Positions 48,765 to 60,278 of a stretch of DNA of 64,000 nucleotides are shown here, piece after piece. Below the pieces are notes generated by a model, which ran no database searches, was not told where the DNA came from, and worked only from the letters and a program-made list of their open reading frames with translations. Every line of letters starts with the position of its first letter. The first letter of the stretch is position 1. A program made the position numbers and the translations under genes. Origin of the DNA: Sporothrix humicola (lineage: Eukaryota; Ascomycota; Sordariomycetes; Ophiostomatales; Ophiostomataceae); assembly GCA_021396245.1 (NCBI GenBank), contig WNYE01000013.1, positions 186,001 through 250,000 of the forward strand, written 5' to 3'.

Positions 48765-51397
48765 ATGCTTGACGTTCTCGATCTCATTGCTGAGCGTGGC
48801 GGCAACCCGGCTGCCGTCAAGGAGAGCCAGCGCGTGCGTTTTCCCCTCTTCTTCGACAATTGCACTCCTCACAAGCCTTAGGCCCGGCTAACACACTCTA
48901 CAGCGCCGCTATGCGGACCCCGACGTTGTCGACAAGGTCATTGAGTTATGGCAGGACCACCGCAGAACCCTCTACGACGCTACCCAGTATGTGATCCTTG
49001 CCGGCGCATTCGTTCTCTCGTGATCAGACGACAAACTAACACGCAACCTTTCCGCCAGGCTGAACGCCAAGATCAATGATATCCGTACGGACTGCAGCCC
49101 ATACCCTTTGTATACCTACAAGACAACAATCTAACACTATACCAACACCGCAGAGAAGCAGATCGGCGCGAAAAAGAAGGCCAAGGAGAACGCCGACGAC
49201 CTCCTCCAGCAGAAGATTGCCATTGAGAAGCAGAAGAAGGACATGCTCGACTCGGCTGCCGTCAAGGAGAAGGACATGAACAAGGCTCTCGGTAGCATCG
49301 GCAACCTGATTCACGACTCCGTCCCTGTCGACAACAACGAGGACAACAACCCGATCATCAACACCTGGGTCCCTGCTGACCGCGAAGTCGCCGTCGGCGA
49401 GGAGGACCGCAGCAAGCTCCTCTCGCATCACGAGCTGTTGCTGCGCATTGACGGCTACAACCCGGAGGCCGGCGTCAAGGTTGTTGGCCACCGCGGCTAC
49501 TTCCTCAAGAACTGGGGTGTAAGTGGATATTCTGTGGTCTTCGGTCCCGATAATATCCATGGACGTTGCTAACTGTGGTTTTCTCCGAATAGGTTTTCCT
49601 GTAAGAGCACACACGCTTTGATTTTGATTTATTTAGGACGACTTCACTCACAATTTACCAGGAACCAAGCCATTATCAACTGTGAGTCTGGATACCATTT
49701 GCCTTTGAATTTATATCTCTGGGTGTATTCATACTAACAAATATAAGATGGTCTGGAGTTCCTCACACAAAAGCACGGCTACACTGCCCTGCAGTCCCCC
49801 TTCATGATGTATGTTGATCCCACTCCGTATTCTGAAATTCACGAATTCTGTCTAACAAGTTCCAGGTCAAAAGAGATCATGGCACAAACAGCCCAGCTTG
49901 ACGACTTCGAGTAGGTTTCCACACCCTATATTTCTGTTGGTCAGGTGGGCTCATTCTGACGACGTCTACAGCGAGCAGCTCTACAAGGTTGTTGACGGCG
50001 ACTCTGAAAAGTACCTGATTGGTATGTTTAAACCAAGATACCCCTATTTTTGAATATTCAGAAATTCATGCTAACTCTTTCTACAGCTAGTAAGTGAATG
50101 CCCTAAAGAATAATATCTATCAGGAAAGAAGAGGTCCTAACAAAATGTCCAGCTTCGGAGCAGCCTATCTCTGCTTACCACGCTGGTCAGTGGCTCCAGG
50201 CAAATGAGATGTGAGTTACCACCATGCCTCATACGTCTCTAAACACAATATCTAACATGTTTATTAGGCCCATCAAGTACGCTGGTTTCAGCACATGCTT
50301 GTAAGTTACTCTTAGCCTTTTGCATTAGCCTGTCAACTCATGATCTAACCTATTGATAGCCGTCGCGAGGCTGGCTCTCACGGCAAGGATGCTTGGGGCA
50401 CGTTCCGTGTCCACCAGTTTGAGAAGGTCGAACAGTTCGTCCTGTGTGGTATGTATCTCATCTATAGCACCTTGGTATTCATTGATCCTCTCTAACGTTA
50501 CAGACCCCGAGAAGAGCTGGGAGCAGTTTGAAGCCATGATTGCCAACTCAGAAGAGTTCTGCCAGTCTCTGGGCCTCCCGTACCGTGTCGTTGCCATTGT
50601 CAGCGGTGCCTTCAACCAGGCCGCCAGCAAGAAGTACGATCTTGAGGCCTGGTTCCCCTTCCAGGCAGAGTACAAGGAGCTTGTCTCTTGCTCAAACTGC
50701 ACTGACTGTATGTCCTGGTCCCAAAGCCCTACACCGAAACAAAATTCAACAACTAACCCACAACCACAGACCAGTCCCGCGCTCTGGACATCCGTTATGG
50801 TCCCAAGACCCAGACCGATGGTAAGTTGAACCACTCAGACTTCAATAAAAGCCATAATATATGCTAACTATGATTTTAGTCAAGAAGAAATACGTCCACT
50901 GGTAGGTGGAGAGTTGTGAATATGGCGTATTGACGTGACAAAGATGATGTTTTCTAACAATGTTCTAGCCTGAACTCCACATTGACCGCCACTAGCCGCA
51001 CCATGTGTAAGTTTACGGACATGCCACTGTTACGTGGGGGAGACGTGGAAAGGCGGGTGTGACACAGAAGAAAACAGATATGCTAACAAAAATCAGGCGC
51101 CATCCTCGAGAACTTCCAGACACCTGATGGTGTCCGCGTCCCCGAGCCCCTGCGCAAGTACCTGCCTGGGTAAGTAATCAAGATTAAACACTGCACGAGT
51201 AAGAGTTCCTTCTGACCACAACATGTAGTGCCCCTGACTTCATTCCCTTTACCAAGGAGCTGCCCAAGGACTCTACCTCGCAGAAGAAGGCAAAGGCTGC
51301 CGAGAAGGCCGCCAAGCCCAAGGTTGCTGCGGCTGCCGGTGCTGTTGCCGCCAAGGTCGGTGAGGCTGCTGATGCGCTGAAGAACGTCAAGGTCTAG
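48765..51397 (+). CDS. ses1: cytosolic seryl-tRNA synthetase
   Basis: I traced 19 exons giving 488 aa: join(48765..48833, 48904..48986, 49059..49084, 49154..49518, 49593..49600, 49662..49681, 49748..49808, 49866..49910, 49972..50021, 50087..50089, 50153..50210, 50268..50300, 50360..50448, 50504..50707, 50770..50820, 50880..50901, 50969..51006, 51097..51169, 51229..51397). All junctions are GT-AG and in frame. A 3-nt exon supplies the Thr codon of LIATSEQPISAYH (about 241-253), and an 8-nt exon codes part of NWGVFLNQ. The order is the N-terminal coiled-coil arm (about 1-115), motif 1 (about 170-210), motif 2 FRREAGSHGKDAWGTFRVH (from 274) and motif 3 near GLPYRVVAIVSGAFN, then a Lys/Ala-rich tail. 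It charges tRNA-Ser in the cytosol. Sequence identity to eukaryotic SerRS is plain; no mitochondrial presequence is present. Confidence 0.97.
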
Positions 51398-54067
51398 AAA
51401 GACAACGTCGATCGGCCAGCAAAGATTCAGTGCAGTTGAATGGGCACGAGAACGAAGAAAAGAATGTTGAGGAAGGGAAAGAAAACGCCATAAATTGGCG
51501 CCGTTTGGCGAAGGAGGGCAAGCATGCGAAACGAGCGGCCGAAGCCGAAGAAGGCCCATGCCCACCACACCCATGACCAACGGGAGCTGCAGTCAACCCT
51601 TTTTGATCTCTTTCACCTTGTGGTTTGCACGGCCCCGTCGGTTGATACGGTGGGGGGTTGGGATTTTCTTTCTGTTTCTTTCTTTGGGGGAACACAAACC
51701 GGCAGCGTTTGAACGGGAAAATAAGATGAAATACGGGAGGATATGTGCTGCGGCGCAGAACAAGAAAAATAAAAACAACATCTAGGTGCATTTTTTCATG
51801 ATATACAAAATTTCAGCTGCAATTTTTGGGAACCCGAGGGCGAGACCATGTTGGCGAAAAGGGCAATCGGCCGGCCTCAGCTTGAGGAACTGGCAAACTT
51901 CAGCTCATCCTTTTTGACGCCGTTGTGTCTCCTATTTCCTCTCTTGGGCGTTTTAACGCATACGATGCGTTTCGAGATGAAGCTCGTATTCCTCTTCGAC
52001 GATAAATCCGTTCCTCTTCTTGTCAAACGTTCTGAGGGCTGAGCTCCGACCCTGTGTGTCTCGAAGCAAAGCTCGTTCAGTTTATTTTCGTTGACGTATA
52101 TTGGAGGCGGGCGGTGCCTATTCAGACATGACAAGTGGAGAGAGGAATGATGGAATGGGCGAGTGGCAGAGACGAAGAGAATGAATATACCAAAGGATAA
52201 AAACAAGGTATGACCCTGTCGATATTTGGTTGTGCAACAGCGCCCGTTCTTTTCTCTCCACTCAACAACTCTTGTGATACTTTTGCACCTCCCACCTGCG
52301 CATTGCACGAAAAGAAATGGTGCCCGGGCTGATCAAGACTGACGGCTGAGGGCAGGAAGACAGAGAACAGAGACAAGATCAATAAGCCACTGATGGCATG
52401 AACGGGCCAAATTTTTTTTTCTGTTTTCGTTGTCTCTGTCCGTTTGGCAGCGCATATATTTCTATGCGCTTTCTGTGCGATGCGACTTACAAAGTAGACA
52501 TACCTGCCGGGGTGGCTTGCAGGGATGTGGGGGGGACAGGCCTAACTGCCGTTTTCTGTTTTGTCGGTGGCATTGGATATAAATGAATATGGGATGCGAG
52601 GAAAAAAAATAAAGAGAGACATAAAAGACAGCTTTGTGATACCGTGAGGTCACTTTCGGAGCAGCAGAACTGGCATTTTTGTTTCTGGCTCTCTGACGTG
52701 GGAAGGGGGAAAGACCAACCCCAATGTCAGGCCCCCCTGGTCTGCTCGAAATTGACGGAAAGAGTGCCGTCCGTGACTGCCTTTTTTAATATTCTGAAAT
52801 GGATATTTTCTGTTTCTGGGACGGGTGAGCAAATGAGATGATGCGGAAGGTGCGAATGACAAGAGACATCCTCATAAGAACCCGTGCCCGAGCCAGATTT
52901 TGGCCTGTTCGCTGTCGGGTTGTTTACCGGCCACCCTTGAACAAACGATGCATCCGTTCGCAGTCCCGTTCGAACCAACATGAACTGCGGTGAGAATAAG
53001 ACATGCAAGAAAATGCAGGTTTTGCGCAAGGATCAAAAAGCGAATGACAAAAAAGGAGCTTCATGTCAACGGAAGAATTTTGCAAAAAAGAGGCGCATTG
53101 GGCGTAAAACGGGATGTGCAAAGAAGGAACGGTCCAGTTGTACAGGATGACCTCCTTCCTGTCTTTTATCGGGCCTCCTTTGTAGCTCGAATGTTGCTCA
53201 AAGCGGAAAGAGATATTATTAGAGATGATACAGCAAAAATCGATAAATTGCCGTGAAATACGGGGTTACCAATCGCTACTTCCCGACCGGGGAAAAGAAG
53301 ACGAGACATACGCAACAAGGCAACGAAAAAGGAAAGAAAAACACGTCAAGAAGCAAAAAAAGGGCGGGAAGGTGCGGTCCAGAGACAAGAGAGACAAACA
53401 AGCACGCGGAAGCATGCCACGACACGCCCTCTCCCAAAAGAAAGTCCCCGTCGCTGCGTCAAATTAGATGCACTCTATTTTCCCTCCTGTCAACCTAACA
53501 TGCCAAAACGCCTTTTTGCCCAACGTCTCTTTTTTTCTTCCCTATGCACCTACAGACTTATCACAACATCCAATTACCTATCATGCTTGTCCTGCACATC
53601 TCTCCCTAAGTTCATATAAGACCTTACTCAACTGCTCCCTGTTTACTTCCTCCTCTTCGATCCTCTTGATTCCTATATTCCTCTTGGTCTCTGTGTTTTG
53701 CGTTTGTATCCCTATTTGCATCTTTATTTGTCTTTTGTGCAAATTCCTTCAGCGTTTCTTGTTTTTATCCCGTTGCCTACGCTTTCTCCTTCGCCAGAGA
53801 GCACTACGTCAGATCTTCCCAAAGCCAAGCCACATCCCGAACGACAGTTCCCCATTGCGACTGCGCCCATGGACTGCTAGCTTCGAACAGTTCCGATCTA
53901 GCACTCTGACGGCTCATTGATCTAGCCGGGAGACGACAGCTGTCATTCTTCAGCCTTGTTGGTCGTTTAATGCCGGGCCCAAGAATTCAGTTTCCGTTTC
54001 TGTTGGTGGGTGATCGAACAAGAGTGACGACTGTGACGACTGAAAAAGACGGGCCCAGACCAATCCA
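51398..54067. other. intergenic region between SerRS and the ZUFSP-type gene
   Basis: This 2.7-kb stretch holds short open frames with no recognisable domain. It contains the SerRS 3' UTR at its left and, at its right, the pyrimidine-rich leader of the deubiquitinase gene (about 53460-53860). No gene is supported. Confidence 0.5.
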
Positions 54068-56424
54068 ATGGCAATGGCGCAGGGTGGACAGAAGGGGCGA
54101 AAGCACCGGCGGCGCCGTTCAGATGGGGCGCCCTCCAAGGCTGCCGCCGTTGCAATCCAGGAACCAGAACTGCCAGAACTGTCAGAAATGCTGCCAGAAC
54201 AAGCTCCAATTCCAACTGCAGGCGCTATTTTACCCTGCCCCTTCTGTGGTTTTATTTCGGCAGATTATGGCATATTGCTGGTGAGTTTAAAGACCTACAT
54301 TTCTCCAACATCCCAGCTTTCATTTTTTCATATTTATTCTCAAATTTCATTTTTACACTCTTGCCAATCAATCGACATGCGATAGTCGCTAACAAACGTG
54401 GCAATCTCAGAAACACGTGGATGACACGCACCCAGAAGACGACTGTTCACCTCAGTGCATCGGTAGCGGGTCAAATAGTCGGCTTGGCAGGTCCGGGCCG
54501 CCACGATCCAGCCACGACAGCAGCCGTGTCAGCGGAAAGGGAAAGGCCAAAGCCGTGCACCTGAGGTCAAGGCGGAAGATGGGCTCGTCGCCAAAAACCC
54601 GGCCGGTGTCTACGGGTGCTTCTGGAGCTTCTTCCGGCGTGGCTCCAACCTCCGTCGTCATTAACGGGTCGCCAGACGACAGCGACAGTATGAGCGACGA
54701 TGACGCAAGGGACGGCGAAGAGCCCCAGTTTATTGACTGCCCTGTGGAAGGCTGTCATGAGTCCGTGATGGCGTCCGAGATGCCCTACCATGTTGACCTG
54801 CATGCGGCCCTAGAGTACCCAGAACGGCAAGGGAACGACACCGACGACATCTACGGAGGGCAAGACAGCGCAAAGTCGCTGGCGTCAGACACGAATAGGT
54901 CCTACCCACATCATGCACAGAACCCACACAGCGAGTCTCAAGGAATGCCTACAGAAAGCCGTAAAGTGCACGCGCCAACACTGTCGCGAGACGAGAGCCG
55001 CGAGCAGCACCGTGAACGGAGAGAACACCAGCGGAACCAAGAACGCGGCCGAGACCGGGATCGCGGCCGCGTCCACACGGGCGAGCTGGGTCTCTCTACA
55101 CCTGGTCAGAACGGCATCTCGCACCAGACATTTTTGTCCCGCAAGCCCTCCAGGGTTATTCGCTCATGGCTTGCCTTGTTCTCGGGTGTCGACTCGCGGA
55201 AGCATACTTCTTCCGACGAGTCAGGCCGATCACGCGGTGACCGGGACAAGGAAAAGGATAAGGCAATTCTACCGCTCGTCCACCGCCACCGGCATTCCTC
55301 AAGCACGAAAAGTGCTTCAAAAAACGCCGCGGCCAAGACATATGCGGCTGTATTAGAAACTCCAAGGCGACTCGGCAAAGCTGAGCTGGGCAAGTTTGCC
55401 GATGAGGACCGGATGCCAGACGACCTTGCAGTCTACCTAAAAAAAGAATGGGGCGTCCGCCATGAGGGTGAGTAAACGTCTTCGACAGCTAGATGGCATG
55501 CTTGCGTGGAACCTTACTGACATGCCTTTTCCAGGAATGATTCCTGTTCTTCACAGCCTTCTCGAGCAGAACCCGACGACAGAATACGCGTATCTTTGTG
55601 ATCCGTGCGTACAACATGTGTCTAGGTTACCAAAAGAAGGTCAGATACATTCATGACATAACGATGGTTTGGGCCGACGGCCAGCTAACATCACATAGGC
55701 GGCTTCTGTGGTTATCGCAACCTCCAAACGATGTCATCGTATATTGTTGGTGCTGGCTTTCCCGGGCACGAAGCGTTCTCCAAGGATCTTCCGAGCGTGT
55801 TTGACCTCCAAGACATGATCGAAAATGCGTGGGACATGGGCATCAACTCGCGGGGACGCATCGAGACTGGTGGCATCCGCCTGACGCGCAAGTACATTGG
55901 CACGCCGGAAGCTATAGCCTTGTTCCAGAGCCTCAACATACCTTGCAGCATAAGAGCCTTCAAGCATAAGACGCCCGGAAAGTCTAGGGACTCACTCCTA
56001 CGTGACGTTGAGCTATACTTCATCAAGGGTTTCTACCAAGCAGGGCAGAAAGTGCGGGCAACAACACTGCCGCCAATCTACTGGCAGCACCCGGGCCACT
56101 CGCTGACAATTGTTGGGTTCGAGAAGATGACCACGGGCGAGGTCAATCTGCTTGTGTTCGACCCCATCTTCCGCAACGAGTCAGCCATGGCACGCTTTGT
56201 GAGCCGGCAGCAGCGCTCGACCGACCAGTTACTTAGGCCGTACCGGCGAGGCTCACGGTATCTTTCACGGTATCGTGCATTCGAGATTCTCAAGTAGGTT
56301 TCCCGGTCGATGCTTGCTTTTACGTCATAATACGAAACACTAACTGGATAGATTACAACCTATGGCCAAGGACTTTGATTACGGGACTCCAACAAAAGAC
56401 CCAGCGGTGCCTTCTGTGCCTTAG
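54068..56424 (+). CDS. ZUFSP/ZUP1-type C78 cysteine peptidase (probable K63 deubiquitinase)
   Basis: The model has five exons, join(54068..54280, 54411..55467, 55535..55639, 55699..56293, 56352..56424), and gives 680 aa. An N-terminal C2H2-like finger (Cys57, Cys60, His73, His78) is split by intron 1. A second follows at Cys181, Cys186, His198 and His202. A long charged, disordered linker (about 215-370) leads to the C78 domain. Catalytic Cys462 lies in GGFCGYRNLQ, His592 in HPGHSLTIVGF and Asp613 in VFDP, so the triad is intact. Human ZUP1 and S. pombe Mug105 of this family cleave Lys63-linked ubiquitin chains and act in genome maintenance. The related UFSP proteases act on UFM1; the finger plus C78 layout points to ZUP1. 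The start at 54068 is the first ATG in frame with the finger; the exact N-terminus is uncertain. Confidence 0.92.
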
Positions 56425-56845
56425 AAAGAGCGCAAGAGGTACGCTGTATACTGTGCTGTTGACCAGTACATGCAGAAGCGTCTGCGTTTGGCTAAGACGG
56501 AGCCTTTGCCCAATGTTTGGGCTTATTGAAAAGCGCAGCAGGATTCTGCTGGATTAGCGACACGAGCGTTTGGCAAGCGTCTGATTTATTTGTTTTGTTT
56601 GATATTGAGCCTTTTTTGTTTTCTTTGCATTCATTCACTTTTGCATCTTGGGACATCTTGGAAGACACTCTCGTGTCATGTCTTGCCATTAAGATTAGCG
56701 TTGGGCATTTGCATTATGCATCCATTTTCTAAAGTCTAATTTTGCTATTTTGCCGTTTTGTCATTTGTCATTGGCATGTGTGACCATGTCGTGTCATCCA
56801 TCTATCCCCCTTTTCTTTTTCTTTTTTCTGTCCATTTCCTTCCGT
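56425..56845. other. convergent 3' region between the ZUFSP-type gene and HAM1
   Basis: Two stop codons face each other across 421 bp. The right half is T-rich on the + strand. No coding sequence is seen; the two 3' UTRs probably lie close together or overlap. Confidence 0.5.
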
Positions 56846-57565
56846 TTAGGCACTCGCCTCTTTGGCAAAGTAGTCACGCAGCTTCTGCAGCGCCTTGTAG
56901 CGGTGCGAGATGGTGTTCTTCTTTGCCTTGTCCATCTCGGCATACGTCTCGCCCTCGTACTCAAAGATTGGGTCCCAGCCTGGTTGGGTGTTAGTGTTTT
57001 GGTCGTCTGGTTATATTTGGACAGTGCTGCGGAAGACTCACCAAAGTTGGGCGGACCGCGGGCAGGCACGATCTTGCCCTCGGTGATTCCCTGGAACAGA
57101 ATCGGCTCCTCGCCAGGGCCCTTGCAGTACGCAAACGTGCACACCGCCTTGGCCGACTTGTCCTCGTGGCCCGCCAGCATCTTGTTCAAGCCGTCGTGGC
57201 CGAGGCTCGCCATGAACCATTTGCTGCAGCCAGAGTTAGTAACGGTTCGTCTGTCTTCAAGAGTGGTGGGCGACCTACATGTAAGCACCCGGCAGGCCGT
57301 TGAGGGCGTCAAAGCACAGGCACGTGTCCTCGACCAGCACGGGTCCCTGGAGCAGCTCCACGGCGCGGCGGCACTTGTCGAGCGTGACCTCCTCCATGGT
57401 CCCGGCCTGGATCTCGATGAGGTCGACTTTGCGGTTGATCACCGTGATGGGCGTGACATCTGACGACGACGCGGCGGCATCGGCTGCCGGCTCAAGAATT
57501 GCCTTGACCTCGGCGAGCTTGCCGGCATTGCCAGTGACAAAGTTGAGGACGATTGGGGAGGCCAT
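56846..57565 (-). CDS. ham1: HAM1-type inosine triphosphate pyrophosphatase
   Basis: The model has three exons, complement(56846..56979, 57042..57223, 57279..57565), and gives 200 aa, the normal size of the family. The enzyme hydrolyses ITP, XTP and dITP to the monophosphate and pyrophosphate, cleaning the nucleotide pool in the cytosol. Landmarks are NFVTGNAGKLAEVKAIL at the N-terminus, LVEDTCLCFDALNGLPGAY (77-95), KWFMASLGHDGLNKML, GWDPIFEYEG (157-166) and the C-terminal SHRYKALQKLRDYF. A short Ala/Ser insertion (about 28-36) is the only departure from the common pattern. The gene is tandem with FAP7 on the same strand, 671 bp from its stop codon. Confidence 0.96.
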
Positions 57566-58236
57566 TGTGAGAGGCGTGGTGAAGTTGAGGTTGGTGATGA
57601 GGTGAAATGTGAGAGCTGTAAAGCTGGATGTCCCGAGTTAATGAGTGAAGCTGGGGACGGAGGACTGATTTGTAATTCAAGACAAAAGACGGACAAGGCT
57701 GAAAGTCAAATCTGCAAACGTTAGGCGGTGTATTCCGAGAATGGAAGGTTGCTGGGAAGACTGTAGTAGATTGTTAAAGCGTTATGGTGACTCTTGAAGA
57801 TAAGAAAAAACCGTTGATACTGGTCCAAAATGCGAGAAAATGCGCTGGGGCAATGGCGGGCTATGGCGGGCTGCTGCAGGTACCATTGCATTTTTTGGCG
57901 GGGCGCGCCTTCTATGTCTGGCCCGGCCTTTGTCAGCCTAACAAAACGTCACTTTGACCTTTGACCATTGATAGTCACCGTGATCTCATCCCATCTTTGA
58001 TACATGACACACAGAATTTACAGATGAAATGGAATTCAGGCTTCTATTTAATGTCAACAAAATAGAATGCATCTTATTTCTTTTTAAGCAAATAGTTTTC
58101 ATTGAAAAATTGAACGCCACACAGTCTATGCCCATGAATAAAGAAAACAGAACTTTTGAACAACCCTTTGCAAACCCAAACATCGTAAAAGCATAAACAT
58201 GTCCTCTTTTTGTAGTCGTCTTCTGCCCCGGCCTGC
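57566..58236. other. intergenic region between HAM1 start and FAP7 stop
   Basis: This 671-bp gap should hold the HAM1 promoter and the FAP7 3' UTR. I see no coding frame or distinct repeat in it. Confidence 0.5.
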
Positions 58237-58916
58237 CTACTCCTTGTCGACGCCCTGGTCCTTGCGCCATTGGGCAATCCACGCAACGATCCGGTCAACA
58301 TTCGCCTCCATGTCGTCCGGCGTGTTCGACGCAAGCTCAACAACCACGCCCTCGTCAAAGGCCTCATGAGCCTCTGTGAGGAGGACTTGCATGATCTCCG
58401 CATCAATGTTCTCCTGCATCTTTGCCTCGGGGTAGTTTCTGCAAAATTAGCGGGACGTCACCAAAAAGAATATCGCAAGTAGGGAGCGCACCTCAATGCC
58501 AACCGGTCGTACAGCGACTCGGTGTCGGCGGTCAGCACCACCACCAGGTCGACCCAGCTCTCCGGGAACAGGTCGCACGCGTGCCAGTCCACAATGCACC
58601 CGCCGCGCTCGCTCGTCATGTCCGCCTCGAGCTCGTCCAGCAGCCGGTCCTCGTCCACGAGCCAGCTCTGGAACTCGTTGTCGAACCCGTCGTGGCAGTT
58701 GCGGTCGCGCACGACGTCGTTGACGGCAATGTGGCGGAATTCGGCGAGCACTGCGTCTTGGCTCTCCAGAGGCTTGCCGGCTGCACTCGCAGCGGCCGCC
58801 TCGGCAATGCGCGTGGCCAGGGCCTCGCAGTGCGTCGTCTTGCCCGTGCCGGGCGTACCCGTGATGATAATGTTGGGGTTGCGCCGCGGCGGGGCGGCGG
58901 AGGCGTCGTCTGCCAT
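58237..58916 (-). CDS. fap7: FAP7/AK6 adenylate kinase-like ribosome-assembly ATPase
   Basis: The model has two exons, complement(58237..58438, 58492..58916), and gives 208 aa. The Walker A motif GTPGTGKT is at 20-27, followed by a conserved VNDVVRDRNCHDGFDNEF, then GGCIVDWHACDLFPESWVDL and the LID-side RNYPEAKMQENIDAEIMQV. The layout is that of the AK6/hCINAP/Fap7 family. These proteins bind uS11 and help the final cleavage of 18S pre-rRNA in 40S assembly, with ATPase and adenylate kinase activity. An Ala-rich insertion (about 37-46) lengthens the part after the P-loop. A long open frame on the + strand over the same DNA is a shadow of the GC-rich codons. Two CACGTG sites lie upstream. Confidence 0.95.
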
Positions 58917-59035
58917 GATGTTGTGTGGTGGAGTGAGTTGGTGAATGTGAGGCTGAAGGTGAGAACCCAAAAAGTACAGGAGCGAGAGTGGTGATGAGAT
59001 GTCTTGTTAGGCAGGAGCGAATTACGGACAACTGT

Positions 59036-59041
59036 CACGTG
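59036..59041. promoter_or_regulatory. CACGTG box upstream of FAP7
   Basis: A perfect CACGTG palindrome lies 120 bp upstream of the FAP7 start codon. It is the core site of bHLH factors such as Cbf1 and Pho4 in fungi. Function here is inferred from position only. Confidence 0.3.
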
Positions 59042-59222
59042 AACAGTTTCTGATATCCGAGGTGAGTAGAATAGTAAGCTGGAGTAAGTGAAATATTTTT
59101 TGTTGATTTTGTATAAGCCGTCAATGATGTCGATTAAGGTTGGGAGGAGCTATTTCGACTTGGACGTCGTCAGTGAGAGGGCAGATTTTTACCCCATTAA
59201 AAAAGTGAAAATCGCAGACCAA

Positions 59223-59233
59223 CCAATCACGTG
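59223..59233. promoter_or_regulatory. CCAAT joined to a second CACGTG box upstream of FAP7
   Basis: CCAAT at 59223-59227 is followed directly by CACGTG at 59228-59233, about 310 bp upstream of the FAP7 start. Together with the box at 59036 it makes two identical E-box cores within 200 bp. Confidence 0.3.
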
Positions 59234-60278
59234 TCGCGAAATCGATCTCTAACATCGTCAACACACACCAGTATCAACCACCTTACAAAGGGCTCTTTCG
59301 CTCGTTTTTTACTTTTCACCTGAATAGAGTATATTTATAGAGAATGGGGATTTTATTTAAATCATGGACACAATTGTCACCGTCTATTGCTACCAACGCT
59401 CAGGAAAGAGACCGCCGCCCCGTCTATTGGAAAATCGCCCTCGTTTTTGTTGGCGAAAAGCGAAATAAAAGAGCCAAAAAGAGAAGAGAAGGGTCAAAAG
59501 ACAGTAGACAAAAACACTCTGAGATACAAACGTCAACTAACACACTGGGGAAGAATGGGAGATGGAATAAAGTCTTTAAAAGGTAGTAATGTGCAACAAT
59601 TCGAAAAGCCATAAAACAAAAATAGAGAGAAAAGCAAAGGGTACTGAAAATCAAATACACGCCAGAATAGAATGGAGATGGGTGGACCAGTAACCAGTTC
59701 CTCCACAAGAAGAGTGTGTAATGCCAAAAAGTAAAGTAAAAAATATAAGACAAAAAAGGCAAAAAGTTTTGTGATGATGGGGGATGTGAGGAGGGAGAAG
59801 AGAGAACAAGACAGAGAAAAGAAATCAAAGCCAAAGCCAAAAGGACAAAGGGCAAAGGACAAAACCGCCTCCCAGAAGAAGAAAAAAGGTCTAGTTAATG
59901 CAGTCTTTCTCATTGTACATTTTCCTTTCCGCCGTTTCTTTTTTCTTCGTCATCGTACAAGTGCGTGAACTGTGCGCTAGAGCGTTCGCTTTGTCTTCCG
60001 ATATCGCGTCCAACTTCGCATTCTTCAAAGGTCGAGCCCAGCTGGTGGAGACTTGCACGCGGTCGTATCCGGCGGAACGTCAGCGAGCCAGGCATGCGCT
60101 TGCTGGTTTTGCTCCCTGGTTTGATCCCTTTTCCGCTTGCCGACATCGTGTCGTACAGTTTTCTGTTGCGGCTTCGACCACGGCTCATACTCCGGTTGCT
60201 ATCAAAGGGCTTCAGAAGAACGTTCGTCGGCGAGTCGGCAGGCTGCGGCAGCTTTGATCGAAGTCCAAGAGTCGCTCT

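Larger units (their letters stand above)
58917..60278. other. intergenic region between FAP7 start and myosin stop
   Basis: This 1.36-kb gap holds the FAP7 promoter on the left and the myosin 3' UTR on the right. The myosin-proximal 370 bp remain open in the myosin frame after its stop codon (to 59910). The middle is A-rich on the + strand. Confidence 0.5.

Noticed and set aside
58422..58994. 190-codon + strand frame over FAP7
   Set aside because: It is antisense to the Walker A-bearing FAP7 exon and shows no domain.
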